Source: Carex sylvatica (lineage: Eukaryota; Streptophyta; Magnoliopsida; Poales; Cyperaceae). Taken from it: 64,000 nucleotides of DNA. The stretch covers positions 310,001 through 374,000 of the forward strand of contig CAXKVR010000034.1 of NCBI GenBank assembly GCA_964058845.1. The letters are read 5' to 3'. A program made the translations under genes and the position numbers. The notes under the pieces were generated by a model. The model searched no databases and was not told where the DNA came from. It saw only the letters and a list, made by a program, of their open reading frames with translations. This document shows positions 1-11,410 of this stretch, piece after piece; the first letter of the stretch is position 1; each line of letters opens with the position of its first letter.

Positions 1-332
1 TAAATTTTCTCATCATAAAATCAGATAGTTAAATATGTGGAAATTTGATGAACTTCTAATATATAATTGAATAATCAGGTGTAAATGTTGTTCTAGACAA
101 AATATTATTTACAAGAGACACCACCTAACACAAACTACGTACACTGGTAGCAAAATTAAAATCGGGAGAGATCTTAATTTTTTTTTTGCACAATTAGCGT
201 AGAAGTCCGTTATTTTGCTAAAATATCTCCTATTTGTCCACTATGACATTAAACAGGCTGCTATTGTTAAAACACATTTCTTTTTCATACTTGTCACGTG
301 ATTGTGCAACAATTTGCATGAAAAAAAAGAGG

Positions 333-552
333 GATTCAGATCTGCTCCTTTTCTTAAGAAAAGATCACCCTCTTATTTCTCTATCTACGCCGTTTAAAAT
401 CGATCATACGGTTTCGATTTTTTTTTTTTATATTAATATAATATATTAAAATAAATCAGATGTAATTGAAACCGTATGATTGATTTTCAACGACTCGGAT
501 GAAAGAATAAGAGGGTGCTCATTTTCTCAAGAAAATGAGCAGATTTGAATTC
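333..552. repeat. Fold-back (MITE-like) element
   Basis: The left arm beginning GATTCAGATCTGCTCC and the right arm ending GAGCAGATTTGAATTC are inverted copies. The inversion continues inward through a (C)ACCCTCTTA / TAAGAGGGTG block and a CATACGGTTTC / GAAACCGTATG block around an AT-rich centre. It can fold on itself over most of its 220 bp. I could not define a target duplication at the edges, so the superfamily is unknown. Confidence 0.6.
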
Positions 553-794
553 ACCAAAAAACGACTTCCATGGTGATAAACTTCGTATGAGACTGAAAAA
601 TGAGAGTAACATAAAATTAGTTTTAATATTGTGCTCAATATATAAAGATAACTTAAATAATTTCCTTATATAAGATATTAGAGTGAACTAATATGACTTA
701 GAAAACTAATAAAATGTTATCATATTTAAATTTTCAATTGTATTTTATATTATTATTTAGTTTAATCAAAAATTCTGAAAAAATAGTAAATTTT

Positions 795-895
795 TTTTTT
801 AAAATGTAAAATTTGGTCTCCAAACACATTTTAATATGAAGAACACATTCAAAGGTTCGAATCGACTATTTGAACTTTGAAAATAAAGATATAAG
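795..895. repeat. Single arm of the recurring fold-back module
   Basis: It contains the block TTTGGTCTCCAAACACATTT followed by a TTCGAATCGAC-type block and an AACTTTGAAAA-type block. The same order occurs in the arms of the fold-back elements near 11.1, 35.8, 54.1, 62.6 and 63.7 kb. A clear opposite arm is not seen here, so this is probably a remnant. Confidence 0.45.
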
Positions 896-1860
896 GGAAG
901 GGTGCACGTTAGAAGCACAAAAGGGAGTTTAATTTTGGGGAAATGTTTTTGATTAAAATTTTAAGTTTTTAACCCTCCTCAAGATACATTATCCACTATG
1001 TTGGGTAAATGTTGCAGCTGTAAATGTAGTTTAATTTTGCTAAAGTTCCCATTATGTAACTTGCTCTGTGGGACTTCATTTACTTTTTGTACACTGACAC
1101 CGTGATAATATTTCAAATAAAAAACAGAAATTCCACTAAAAAATATTCAACATAAGAGAATTTGAATTAGATAATCGAGATTATATTGCATTAGAAATAT
1201 ATCTTTTAACATGCAAATTGGTTGCTCCAAATATTTAAAACTAAAAACTTTTGCAATAGGTTTTATTAGCAACATCTAAACTTTTTTTAGAGTTATAAAG
1301 TTAAGGACTAGATATTGTAATTAAATAATAAAAGTTTTTATGCCACAAATTATTTCTTGGATTTTGTTTTCAAAATAATAATATTTATTAAAAAAGATAG
1401 TTTACAGTAATAATTTTGTTAAATTTTGGACATCAAAAAATATTTTTTAATATGTAAAAAATAATACGAAGAAACACAGTAAAAAAATCGGATTAATGTT
1501 GATGTCAAGAACTACGAATTATCAAAAAAAAAAAAAAAAAAAATCGCCATGGTTTGTGGATCCTAATTTCCACAATGCAAGTCTCTCGTCACTCTCATAT
1601 TTAAGACAAGTAGTTTATGGACCAGTTTAGTGGTTGGATACTTGGATCCCCTGCGGTTTTGAGCTGCATCATATGTGGTATCACATTCTTTGAAGTGGTC
1701 AGCTTATATGATCTGGACCATCGAATTACCAATTTGTATCATTTTCGTATAGCAGATAGTTTCAAAATTCGTAATAAATAGTCCAAAGTTATCTATTTCG
1801 GCGTGATATCCAAAAATGTGAAATCATTCTATCTTTGCTTTATTAATAGCAACTGGGTTT

Positions 1861-2212
1861 ATCAAACATAATAAAATATTCTGCTTTTATTTTAAAAGAA
1901 AAATTAAAATATTGTCTTTTTATCACTAAATCAAATACTGATTTTTATAAAAAAAATATATTTTATTTTCGGATTGTGCTAAACTTAGAAGAAACAAAGG
2001 ATCCGAACCCCCACAATTGAAGATTTACACGTCTATCAAGCATAATCAAAGATTCTGCTTTTATTTTAGAAGAAAAAAATATATATATATAGTCTTTTGT
2101 CACTAAATCAAATACTAATATTTATGAAAAATAAATATTTTGATTTTATTTTCGGATTGTGCTAAACTTAAAAAGAAACCAAAGATCCGAACCCCACAAT
2201 TGAGGATTTACG
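1861..2212 (+). repeat. Diverged direct duplication, about 175 bp x2
   Basis: 1861-2034 and 2035-2212 are adjacent, similar copies. Shared landmarks are the TTCTGCTTTTATTTTA block, TCACTAAATCAAATACT, TTTTCGGATTGTGCTAAACTT and the GATCCGAACCCC..CACAATTGA block. The copies differ by substitutions and small indels, so the duplication is not recent. No coding potential is seen. Confidence 0.8.
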
Positions 2213-2711
2213 CATGCCTTTGTTGGTCACGTATCAATGGATTCGCATGCGGGTCAGGTCTGATCTAGTATAAGACCATTTCGTTAATATGCTCTTTATT
2301 AAAAATTTGATATCTCTTTGACCAAACTGTGAATTTTACCGTCTTAAAATGATTTCAAAAGCCGCTTTTGCACTTCACTGATAAAGAAATACTTTGATAT
2401 TAATTTTAGTTCAATTGATGGATACAAAAAGATGTACAAGTTCTTTTAATAAACTTTAAGATCGATTTCTTCAATGAACTTTAATTGAGATACATTCAAT
2501 CTCTAACTTTGAATTGTATAATTTATAATTTAATAGTGGCAAAAGAGAAAAAAGATGAAAAAAATAAATATATATACAGAAAAGTCACCGAAAGAGAAGA
2601 AAAATAAAGAAAAAAAATATCATTGGTAGTAATAATTCGTGTCTCCAAATCGTCCCCAAAAAAGTAACATAATTTGATAATTTGTAAAATTAATAAGTTG
2701 AACAACAGAGT

Positions 2712-2781
2712 GATTAAATCAGAACAAATAAGAAGTTTAGTGGCTTGATTAAATCAGAACAAATAAGAAGTTTAGTGGCTT
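2712..2781 (+). repeat. 35-bp perfect tandem duplication
   Basis: A 35-bp unit starting GATTAAATCAGAACAAAT and ending TTTAGTGGCTT occurs twice head to tail (2712-2746 and 2747-2781) without a visible mismatch. Confidence 0.9.
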
Positions 2782-3374
2782 CGGAGTGACACAAAGGATA
2801 AAGTTTAGTGATCTGAGACGAAATTTACCTGAAAAATTTCTCATGAATAGCAAGCAAAAATATCACGCGAATCCAAGAACCTAGAGATATCATTCCCTGC
2901 TATATTTACCAAATGGAGATGATATGTAGACGCACCGAGCTCGACAATGAACAAATCATGGTCAAAAGGTGGGGTTCCACAATGGGAATTGGTACATGAA
3001 GATATTTAATGGAATATCCTTGGTTTAAAAATGAGAATACAGAGCCAAAAATAAAATGCATTATTTCCAAAACAAGAAAACTTTTCAAAGCATTTGTGAC
3101 ATACTATCAACTTTATCTTTGCTTTTATTATTAAAACTTTCCCCGTTTCCACCATTTGGGAATCAGCTGCTTTGAAAGCAACTACCAACCAAGAAAAGCA
3201 GCGAAGTGATTCACACATCAACGTGACATATCTTTAAAATAGCATAATAAGACTTTAGTGGTTCATCAATTCTGAGAATTCTAGTACAATCCGGAGCAGC
3301 AAAAAAAAAAAAAGTGGTTGGCACAGAAAAAATTGACAGAGCACAAAGAATTGTTTTTAGTGTTGCAATTTCTT

Positions 3375-5995
3375 TCAGCAATTGAGCAAAGTTTTAGATT
3401 TCTCTATCAAATGACAATTTGGTCCATAGCATATATTTGCCAAATACCTACCATGGATAAGACAATGAACAGCTAATGTATAGAGATATTTCTTCTGTTC
3501 TTCATCAAATTTCTCTGATTTCAACTCACATGTAACACATTGTTTCTTACTAACAGAAACCCTATGTTGATTATTCCAAAAACCAGCCCAATTAAAATCC
3601 ATTGGGCTCTTTATATTTTCTAGATACAGAAAGTTTTGAACCAAGAAAGGCCAGCACTGGAGCAACAATTCTGATACACAATCAACAAATTGCCTAGTGA
3701 TTGCCTGAAACTCAACCTGTGACAATGAATCTCCACTTACATGCAACTGAGAATTAGATGTAATGGAGTGCTCCAGTGATTGGTTTCCAAACAAATTTAG
3801 CATTGCTTCACCGGCACTTAGCAAAAAATGGGAAGTTGAAGCCACAAGAGAAGGTTCACATAAAAATAAATGATATGCAGAGAAACATTGTAGAGTCGAG
3901 TAGGCAACTGAAACCCTAGAAAATTTGAAGGACTGTTCATTCTCTGAAATTTGAGATAGCAATCTATAAGCAGATGCAAGTGTCATGTAAGCCATAAGTG
4001 AGAGATGGTTACACGGGTGGAGAGAGAAACCATCTGCAGGAAGTTCACTTGTATGTAAAGAACTGGAGAGAGAATTTTGGAATAGTATGATTTCTAGCTT
4101 GTCGCAACACAATTTAGGGTTATCAGATAATGTATACTCCTCTATGGCTTCTTGAACTGCATCAGACAGATGTTCATATCGCAAACTGTTATTGGTACAA
4201 GTGACGGTATCCTGGTGTGAGTTTATTGTTCCCAAATAGCACTGGAAAGAAAAAAGGAAAGATGGTTAAAGTAAAAAGGCTTTAAAATTTGAGCAAGATG
4301 GTGTGTTGAGAGTTTAGCTTCTCACTGTTAGAATATAATCTATGTAGCTTTGAGGTGACTCGGTACAACGGCTACACTGGCAAGTGAACCGATATTTTGA
4401 CCATAAATCTAAATGCCTTGTGCCCTGAACCATAGAAAAAATAACACCATCAGATTAAAAGATCAAAAAATAAGTCATCAAATTCGTTTTGAAACTATGA
4501 AATGCCCAATATATTACAAAATTGCTCCCTAAATTATTAGTGATTTCTCCTCTTGGCACCACTTCCAATCCCTGAACACTCCAATTTGCATTGTTTGGTG
4601 ATGAGTGCTACAAAACAGAAGGAAATCCTATTCATAGTGGTTGTGGTCCTTGCAGATTTGGTTTTTGGCATAAACATGCAAGTATCCAATGATTAGAATA
4701 TTCATTTTTTCTTGACAAAAAAATGACATCAGGGACCAAAATTCTAGAAATCAAACTCTAAACCCCAAACCCCAAATCCTAAAACATATATACCAGTGTA
4801 CCTTGGGTTGTAGGAGGTCGGTGTAAGTGATGTAAACCTCATCGCCTTTCCTGATTGGCTTTATACTACGGACTACCACTCTTGGACCAAAGACACAGGG
4901 CTCTTTTTGAACAAAAATGGGTTTATCAATTAAATTGATTATTTGTTTCAGAAAAGTTGATTTTTTTAAATTATGGAATTAACATAGGAAGACACAATAA
5001 ATTCACCTTGAGTCATAGTGTCTTCCTTACTGTCCCACTCTTTTCTCTAGAAGAAAAAGAAGAGAATTACATGAGACAGTGTAATACAAAACTTAAATAA
5101 AGCATAGAGTGTAAGTGATGCGCTCTGCATTATACTGTTAGAGTGTCCTATCTTACAAGAAGTATTATGGCCATTTTCATATCAGGTATGATGTTACCTA
5201 TGTGCTGGTTACTGGTACAAGCATAGAAACCGTTGAAAAGGAGATTTTGATAATTAATACCACGTATGTTGTTTCTCCCATTACAGATGGTATGACCCGA
5301 GACCTTATATTTTCACAAGAACCATGTTCATAAAGCTCGAACCGGTAAAATGCATTAGGCGCACAACTGTGATTGAACCATGAAAAGTGGGGCCCGTAAA
5401 CCGCAACCCCTATCGACCACCCCTCACCAACTTGCACCTCTACGGAGTTCCTCATAACTGCCAACATGACTATCATTTCCAATTTTGCCCCTTCATTTGC
5501 GGGCGGCTGGTATTGGTCCCTCCGAACTGATGACATCAGCAATGCATCACCCTTGATCCGCTCAGCTAACTCTCCACCTTCTTCCAGAACCTCATCCAGA
5601 TCACCAACCAGTAATCCTCCAATCCTGTACGAGAAATGGACAGGGCCATTTCTTTCGAGGATGTAGAGAAGCCGCAAGGCAACACGCAAGTCGGTTGAGT
5701 TGTCATTTAGACTATCTTGCTGAGAGCGTTTTGTTTCGAGAAAGAATCGGCATTCGCCAGAAGAGGCGTGAGGCACGGACTCCGAAGCCTGGCACGCTGG
5801 AGAGCAATAGCCTACAGACCCTTCGCAGCCTGGGCAAGAGAGAGAACGGCTGGGATTGGAACGGAGAAGACGGAAGCAAGAGGAGCAGTGCGAATCGAGA
5901 TACGAATAGTGGAGAGAGGCAGCGAGAGGAGTAATTGGTGGGGTTAGGTCTTGCGACATGGTAATATCATCACACGCTCTCATCGCCATCTCCAT
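3375..5995 (-). CDS. SDG41: SET/MYND-domain protein, SDG41 type
   Basis: Putative SMYD-like lysine methyltransferase-family protein. Exons by frame and splice signals: 5995-5285, 4900-4802, 4424-4326, 4241-3375 (about 591 aa). Exon 1 has a MYND-type zinc cluster near residues 38-85 (CSSC, CPGC, YCSPAC, then H and C) and the SET NHSCAPNA motif. Exon 2 encodes the end of the SET domain (GPRVVVRSIKPIRKGDEVYI, then TYTDLLQPK). Exon 3 encodes the post-SET Cys cluster (FTCQCSRC). Exon 4 is a long C-terminal part rich in helix. The start is the first ATG (MEMAM); MSQDL 13 codons downstream is an alternative. The exon 1 donor is uncertain: GTAATG at 5284 keeps the frame with the AAGAG acceptor before 4900, but GTATTA further on also fits. 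The order of MYND, SET and post-SET matches Arabidopsis SDG41 as I remember it; orthology is inferred. Confidence 0.85.
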
Positions 5996-6158
5996 TTGTG
6001 TTGTTTTTTTTTTTTTTTTTTTCAAAATTATCGAGCAGAGGATTGAGGATACAAGCAGACGGAAGTAGAAACTTGTGTTACAAAGTAAAAGCTCCGTTTC
6101 TGTTGTGGGCTGGGGAGCATGCATATTGGGCCATTAGCCTCTATGACATGGAATGAAT

Positions 6159-6246
6159 ACTTGTGTTTTAGTTTCTTCATCAGTTCTTCATTATATTTCC
6201 ATGTCATACTTGTGTTTTAGTTTCTTCATCAGTTCTTCATTATATT
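6159..6246 (+). repeat. 49-bp direct duplication
   Basis: ACTTGTGTTTTAGTTTCTTC starts at 6159 and again at 6208, and the following ATCAGTTCTTCATTATATTT is shared. It lies just upstream of the SET-domain gene, within about 200 bp of its start codon, so it may fall in that gene's promoter. Confidence 0.85.
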
Positions 6247-6537
6247 TTTTTTTCTTCATATTTTCGGATACTTGTGTTTTCTTTTTTTTTCTTCATATTT
6301 TCGGGTAAAGATATTGACAGAGCAGTTTTTTGTTTCATGCAGCGCACAAGTCATATACAATGCAGCACTATTTTGATTCTATTGTCGTGCGCGCTGCATG
6401 AAGCAAAAACTAATCTGTTAATATTATTACCCATATTTTCAGTGCACATTTGTTCTATTTCAGTGTACACAAATGACGGTAACAAAGGGGAAGTAAATCC
6501 AGAATAAGATAACACTCTCTCTCTAGCCAGTAGCCAC

Positions 6538-7416
6538 TAGGGCTGGCAAAAAAATTCGAGGTTCGAAATTCGATTCGGGTTTGATTCGGATTTGATTCGA
6601 GTTTAATTCGATTCGAAATGGGTTCGAATTGAAACGAACCAAATCAGGTTCGGTTCGGAATTAATTCAAACCAAACTCAAACCTAGCTTGGTTCGATCGA
6701 AATAGGTTCGTGATTTTTTTGTGGTTCGAATCTCATAATAACATCGGTCGTTCATTTACCTAATGAAATTAAAATCCAAGATAGAGAGTTATAATTTAAC
6801 TTAGCCGACGCTCCATCGCTTTCAAATCTTAATAACCTAGTTCTCTTTCTGCCTCTCCCTAACTCACTCTCCCTCTCGCTCCAAAATCTAGCCGACGCTC
6901 TCGGCGACTGGCTGTCTCTCCTCTCTCTAGCCTAGATGGCTGTCTTTCCTCTCTCTTCGGCCGTATCTCCTCCTCCTTCTCTACCTTTCGGATTCTCACT
7001 TCATTAGATGGTCTGATCAAGAGTTTGATCGAGTGAGCACTCGAGATACGATTACTTGTTTTACTGTATATTTCAGTTCTTGTACTTAATCCTCTTTTTA
7101 CGATTATTTGTTGTGATGTATTTTTTCATGAATAATTTTTCAACTTAAAAACACTAATTTATACTGGTAGCCATGTGAATTTTGTCCCGCGAGAAAAAAA
7201 TTAATGTATAAACTATCAGTATAACTAGGGTTGCTAAAAAATAATTTGGTTCGTAATTCGATTCGGGTTCGATTCGAAAAATGTGTAGTTCGCAATTAAT
7301 TCGGTTCGAAATAGGTTCGATTCGAAACAAATCAAACTAGGTTCGGTTCGAAATTAATTCAAACCAAACCCAAACCTAGAATAAGTTCGGTTCGGTTCGA
7401 TTCGTTGCCACCCCTA
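6538..7416. mobile_element. Non-autonomous hAT-like DNA transposon
   Basis: The left end reads TAGGGCTGGCAAA and the right end, read inward, TAGGGGTGGCAACG: short inverted ends of hAT type. Both are bordered by the identical 8-bp host sequence GTAGCCAC (6530-6537 and 7417-7424), the target length of hAT. The outer 200 bp on each side are full of TTCGGTTCGATTCG-type subterminal repeats. The middle, with CT-rich stretches around 6.85-7.0 kb, has no transposase frame. A third TAGGG end-like sequence at about 7226 may be a nested or duplicated terminus. Confidence 0.85.
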
Positions 7417-7424
7417 GTAGCCAC

Positions 7425-9296
7425 ATTCGCTAATAATGAGCCAGCGCCGATATTTATCTGTAATTTGTGTACACATAACATTCTTTAGATTCTTGCAGGG
7501 GAGATCTCCCTTATTCTGGTAACATAAGAAACAAATCCTTCCTGAGCTGGAAATTGACTGTAAAGCAAGCCTAATTAAGTGCACAAAATATATATGTAAC
7601 TTAAGTTTAGGATGATTTACTTCTTGAAGAGTATTGTCATCAACATACCTCCCTTTATAAATCAAATATATTAAGAAATGAGATAGCTTTACTTGTACTT
7701 GCAAGTAAAAGGTGAGAATAAAAGGACCATAAAAGCACTAGGGTACATGTGTGGTTCGTGTAATAATTTGTACAAAATTGTACTGTTTGGATTAGTGATA
7801 ACGATAGTAACAATTAGTACTAATTCGAATAGTGTAAGAATAATTTTAATTTTGTACTATTTGAGCGAGTGAAAATGTTATTTGAATTTGTGGGACCATG
7901 CTACCTAAGGTCAAGAGTTCGACCTCCTCTCACAACTTCATAGCTATGAAGATTTCAATATATCTCTCCTCCTTATTAAGGAGCTTAATGTCTAGATCCT
8001 GCAACGGTCCTGATTTATACACTATAAATTCGAATTGAATCTGAACCCTCCAGTTAAATAATCTGTTGTTTTTTTATTAAATACATCATTTCTTTGTGTA
8101 GAGGTCTAAATTTAGTTAAACGTTTACCCGCTGCACATACGACCATACGTTCTGCGCACACATAATGTTGTGGTTAGAATTAAAAATTTTCGCTGGGATG
8201 TTCTGCTGGAGGCGTCCAGCCACCTCTCTCCAACAAAATTAATTTGTTAACCATCCTCCTTCCCGACCTTTCTTCTCCCATGAAAAAGAGAACCGTAACG
8301 CTGAGTCCATCGCTCTCTCTTTCTGTTCGACTCTTCCTTCCTCTTCGTCGTACTCAGAGAGGGGAAAGAGAGATTACGAGAGGGAAGAGAGAAAGAGACC
8401 CCTTCCTCGCGTGGAGTGATTGCGTGCGAAGAGACTTGGAGCAAACCCTTCCCGCTGCGTCTTCCCCTTTTTCTCTGATCGGAAGAAATTCCCGCTGCGT
8501 CTTCCCCTTTTTCTCTGATCGGAAGTCGCTCAGGTGCTCTCTCTCTCTCTCTCTATTTATATGAGTTGTGGTAAATTGGTACTGGCATCGATCAGCCAAC
8601 GATTCTGGTTCTGGTTCCGTGATTTGGTGATTTTCTGAGTTTCTTTTTGAGGTTGCATATTTACCTGAAACAATGAGATAAAGGGAGGGAGATATTGGAG
8701 GTCGGTGGTTCAGAGCATCAGAAGTCCGATTTTGGGGCGGAGTTGAGGCTGAGGTGACGGTGACAAAGCAAGAGAGAGAGATGGGTGGGGATGGTGCGGG
8801 TAGTGTCTGATACGGTGGCAAATTGAGTGGTGGTGAGCAGCCAGGATCAGGATCAGGCCATTGCCTTGAATCAGGAAAACCGTACTGAAATTGACCAAAC
8901 CAGTCGAATCAGACAGTACTGGCATTGCCTTTTGAGTAATAGCAGTGTGCAAAATGTAACATTAATGAAGAGGCTTCATGAGGGAAACAAGGTTCTTGAT
9001 TTAAATAAAAAAAATTATTAACATTGTCACACATTAGCTGAACCTGATGGATATTAAACAAGGCTATAGATTTTTGAAAAAAAAAAAAAAAATATTAACA
9101 TTGTCACACATTAGCTGAACCTGATGGATATTACACATCAAATGTCAATTTCCACAGCAGACTTCAAGAGGATGCTCAAAACCTGTTTGTAAAATAATAA
9201 CTTTGTTGTTGGTTTTGTAAGATTCTTCTTTTATGTTTGACATATTTTATGGAGTCTTTAGTAGTCTTTTTTTTTTTTTTTTAAAAACAAAGAAAA
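7425..9296. other. Intergenic region with CT/GA-rich block and duplications
   Basis: No supportable gene. The block 8250-8560 is rich in CT and GA (CTCTCTCTC tract at 8536-8552), as in plant 5' UTRs and core promoters, but no coding exon follows that I recognise. A 37-bp sequence is duplicated at 8449-8485 and 8489-8525. A 41-bp sequence with TTGTCACACATTAGCTGAAC is duplicated at 9016-9056 and 9093-9133, separated by poly-A. At 7917 a GAGTTCGACCTC box-B-like sequence hints at an old SINE but is too weak to call. Confidence 0.5.
8449..8525 (+). repeat. 37-bp direct duplication, 40-bp period
   Basis: TTCCCGCTGCGTCTTCCCCT and the following TTTTCTCTGATCGGAAG occur twice (8449-8485, 8489-8525) with no visible mismatch, inside the CT-rich block. 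Confidence 0.9.
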
Positions 9297-9571
9297 TTAC
9301 TTGAGAAAATTACTAAATGGAAAAGAAGAATCGATCCTACCATACTTGTTGGCATGGGTGATTAGGTGGTACTTGGCAGAGTAAACATCTACCAGTGTCA
9401 GAGCAGCAGCAGGTAAATCCTCTCTTAATTTAGTTACTGTTTTATTAAGCATGGCATTGAACTTCTTTGCCAGTGCATTGTAGAAAATACTACACCCAGT
9501 TTCGTCCATTTGTTCTGGTCCCACCGGAGGTTGAACGAGCACATAGGCCAAACAACCTAACGGTTTTCAGG
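9297..9571 (-). pseudogene. Orphan GDSL esterase/lipase exon fragment
   Basis: The minus strand from about 9571 encodes PLGCLAYVL, a (D/E)ETGCS-like block, FNAMLNKTVTKLREDLP, and LTLVDVYSAKYHLITHANKYG. This is the conserved internal region of plant GDSL lipases between blocks III and V (block III is normally GPxGCLP). The frame ends in YG followed by GTAGGATC, so the usual intron donor after this exon appears preserved. The block I GDS serine region and the block V DxxH region are not found within several kb on either side. A stop codon lies just upstream of the PLGC start. This is therefore a single displaced exon, not a working enzyme. It lies 600 bp from the RPA-like Helitron exons, so capture by that element is possible but unproven. 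Confidence 0.75.
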
Positions 9572-10171
9572 GGTGGGAGAGAGGGACAGATGGTAAGGCA
9601 CGGGTCCTGAGGGCGAGGCGAGAGATGGTTAGGGTTTAGTTTTTCTTCGAAAGAAGAAGGGATCAAATCGGATGTCATGCCAAAACTTAGGTCTGGAGAC
9701 GGATACACCGTTGCTAAGTACAATTCCATTCATTTCAGTTTTATTGTTTGTGTGAATTAGGAGTGTCAGTGGGTACAAAACAGGTCGGGTGGAAGATATC
9801 CATACCTGTTAAGTTAATTGTTTTGCCTTTGCTTAATTTATCTCAAATTCTGAACTGGTAACAATTACAAACAATAAATTAAATAAAAAAAAAAGGTGGT
9901 GTTATCTGTTATGTACTTGGGGAACAGGTGGAAGAAAACAAAACTGAGTACATTCAAGAAGATCATATATATATCCCCATTATTATGATTCCAACTTAAA
10001 GCACATAATTAATTAAGTTTTGTTTGATTGAATGAATGTGATAACACCAAGACAACATAAATATATATTTGATATTAATTTAGTGCGTGACTAACTATTT
10101 AATTAAATATTTTAATCTTAACTATCCTTACTAAACTATATAATTGGCAACATATATTGACTTTGTTTTAG

Positions 10172-10777
10172 ATGTTCTCGGTCAAGTGAGTTATGCTCAA
10201 CAAGTGAATTTCGTCGAATGGAGAGGTCGGAAACTTGTGCCTTCCATTAAGATATATCTACTTCATCCGATGTGAGTAATAATAATAAACAATACTTACT
10301 AATTATAATTTGAATATTTCAAATCAAACATTAAAAGTGCACATAATTGCTTACAATGTTTTTAATGTTTAGAGGAACTGTCATTCCATTGTTGATGGTA
10401 GGCAAACCCTTCGAGAACAACCCGGGAGTCCTCCAAGCTATTGAAGAAAAGTCTATTATTTTCGTTACTCGGGTGAAAGTACTTGTTGATACACCATGTA
10501 TGTAACAAATTTATAGCTTTTATGTTTATTTCAAATTTTAAAAACTAAAGTTAAACTTAATAAATAAAAATATTTTGCAGATAATCATTTGCTTGCCACA
10601 GATATTTCCACTGTCCATTTTAATTCCCAGATGCCAGAATATGAAGAGTTGAGACTTAGGTACTTCTAAAATTTAAATATCAAAATACTCTTTGTCTTAA
10701 ATTAATCAATATTAATCAACTTGAAGTTCCTTGATTAAAACAGTTTGTTTACTATGTGCAGACTCAACATGCCGTGA
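10172..10777 (+). pseudogene. RPA-like OB-fold gene remnant of a Helitron
   Basis: Four exons join in frame: 10172-10271, 10373-10497, 10581-10659, 10762-10777, each with GT-AG borders, ending in TGA. The peptide has DVLGQV at its start, then GTVIPLLMVGKPFE, NNPGVLQAIEEKSIIFV, HLLATDISTVHFNS and MPEYEELR. This pattern (DV-G-V, a short strand, a 'x-PGVLQAIEEK' helix, then NPxxPEyxxLR) is what RPA1-like OB-fold proteins carried by plant Helitrons show. No upstream DNA-binding domain A or start codon was found, so the 5' part is missing. The Helitron 3' terminus lies 270 bp downstream in the same orientation, which supports the origin. Family assignment is by pattern memory. Confidence 0.6.
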
Positions 10778-11014
10778 GGTGCTACCAAATGTGGTGTCAG
10801 CGTATTGAAATTACATACTTCAGTAGCTTTTAGATTTTTTGTTTTGTTTTAGTTTTGTATGTTTATGGTTTTTATTTGAGAATGCTATGTTTTTTTTATT
10901 CCTATATTCAATTCAGAAATATTATTTTTGGTTTACATTCACTGATATTTATTTTCTCTATTTGTTTATGAAAATAAATACTTTAGTAAATTATATTTTT
11001 TACTACATAATTTG

Positions 11015-11046
11015 CTCCCGTTGCTGTGCACGGGCACGATTACTAG
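11015..11046 (+). mobile_element. Helitron 3' terminus
   Basis: CCCGTTGC-TGT-GCACGGG (11017-11034) folds into a short GC-rich hairpin with one bulged T. It is followed after 8 nt by CTAG (11043-11046) and then a T. A hairpin 10-12 nt before CTRR with insertion before T is the Helitron 3' signature. The element has no terminal inverted repeats and makes no target duplication, so the 5' TC end must be found by alignment; I could not locate it. The RPA-like exons upstream belong to the same element. Confidence 0.8.
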
Positions 11047-11059
11047 TATATATATATAG

Positions 11060-11410
11060 AGGTTGGCTACTGTGCTTATATAAGCATATTCCCACATATG
11101 CTTATAACTTATTTTTGCGTTTTTAATGTCCAAATGGTCGATCGGAACTGTTAGATGTGATCTCTATATTGAAATGTGTTTGGAGACCAAATTTTATATT
11201 TTTCTAAATTTTTTTATTATTTATTAAGTCACTTTGTAAATCGCTGATCCAACGGTGGCTTAACAAAACAGTAAAATCAGAAGCCACCATTGGATCAACG
11301 ATTTTCAAGACTATTTGGAGATCAAATTTTATATTTTTTACAATTTTTTAATAGACAGTAAAAAAATTGCAAAAAATATAAAATTTGATCTCCAACCTCT
11401 CTATATATTT
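11060..11410. repeat. Fold-back element, shared-arm family (GGTTGGCTA end)
   Basis: The outer end reads GGTTGGCTACTGTGC. Inner arms are GTGTTTGGAGACCAAATTTT near 11176 and its inverted counterpart TATAAAATTTGATCTCCAAC near 11376. The centre is a second inversion, ATCCAACGGTGGCTT / AAGCCACCATTGGAT, at about 11250-11300. It starts a few bases after the Helitron terminus, separated by a TA microsatellite. The same centre and arms recur near 63.2-63.4 kb. Confidence 0.7.

Larger units (their letters stand above)
1..3374. other. AT-rich intergenic region
   Basis: No gene is visible here on either strand; open frames are short and low-complexity. The stretch holds a fold-back element, one arm of a recurring repeat, two direct duplications (all listed separately) and long poly-A or poly-T tracts. 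The last part (about 2.9-3.37 kb) is probably the 3' flank and 3' UTR of the minus-strand SET-domain gene. Confidence 0.6.

Noticed and set aside
7226..7416. A separate 191-bp hAT nested in the larger one
   Set aside because: AGTATAAC and GTAGCCAC at its edges do not match, so only the outer 6538 start gives a target duplication.
8244..8952. Open frames of 60-155 codons on both strands as genes
   Set aside because: They arise from GA/CT-rich sequence without stop codons, overlap one another on both strands, and match no family.
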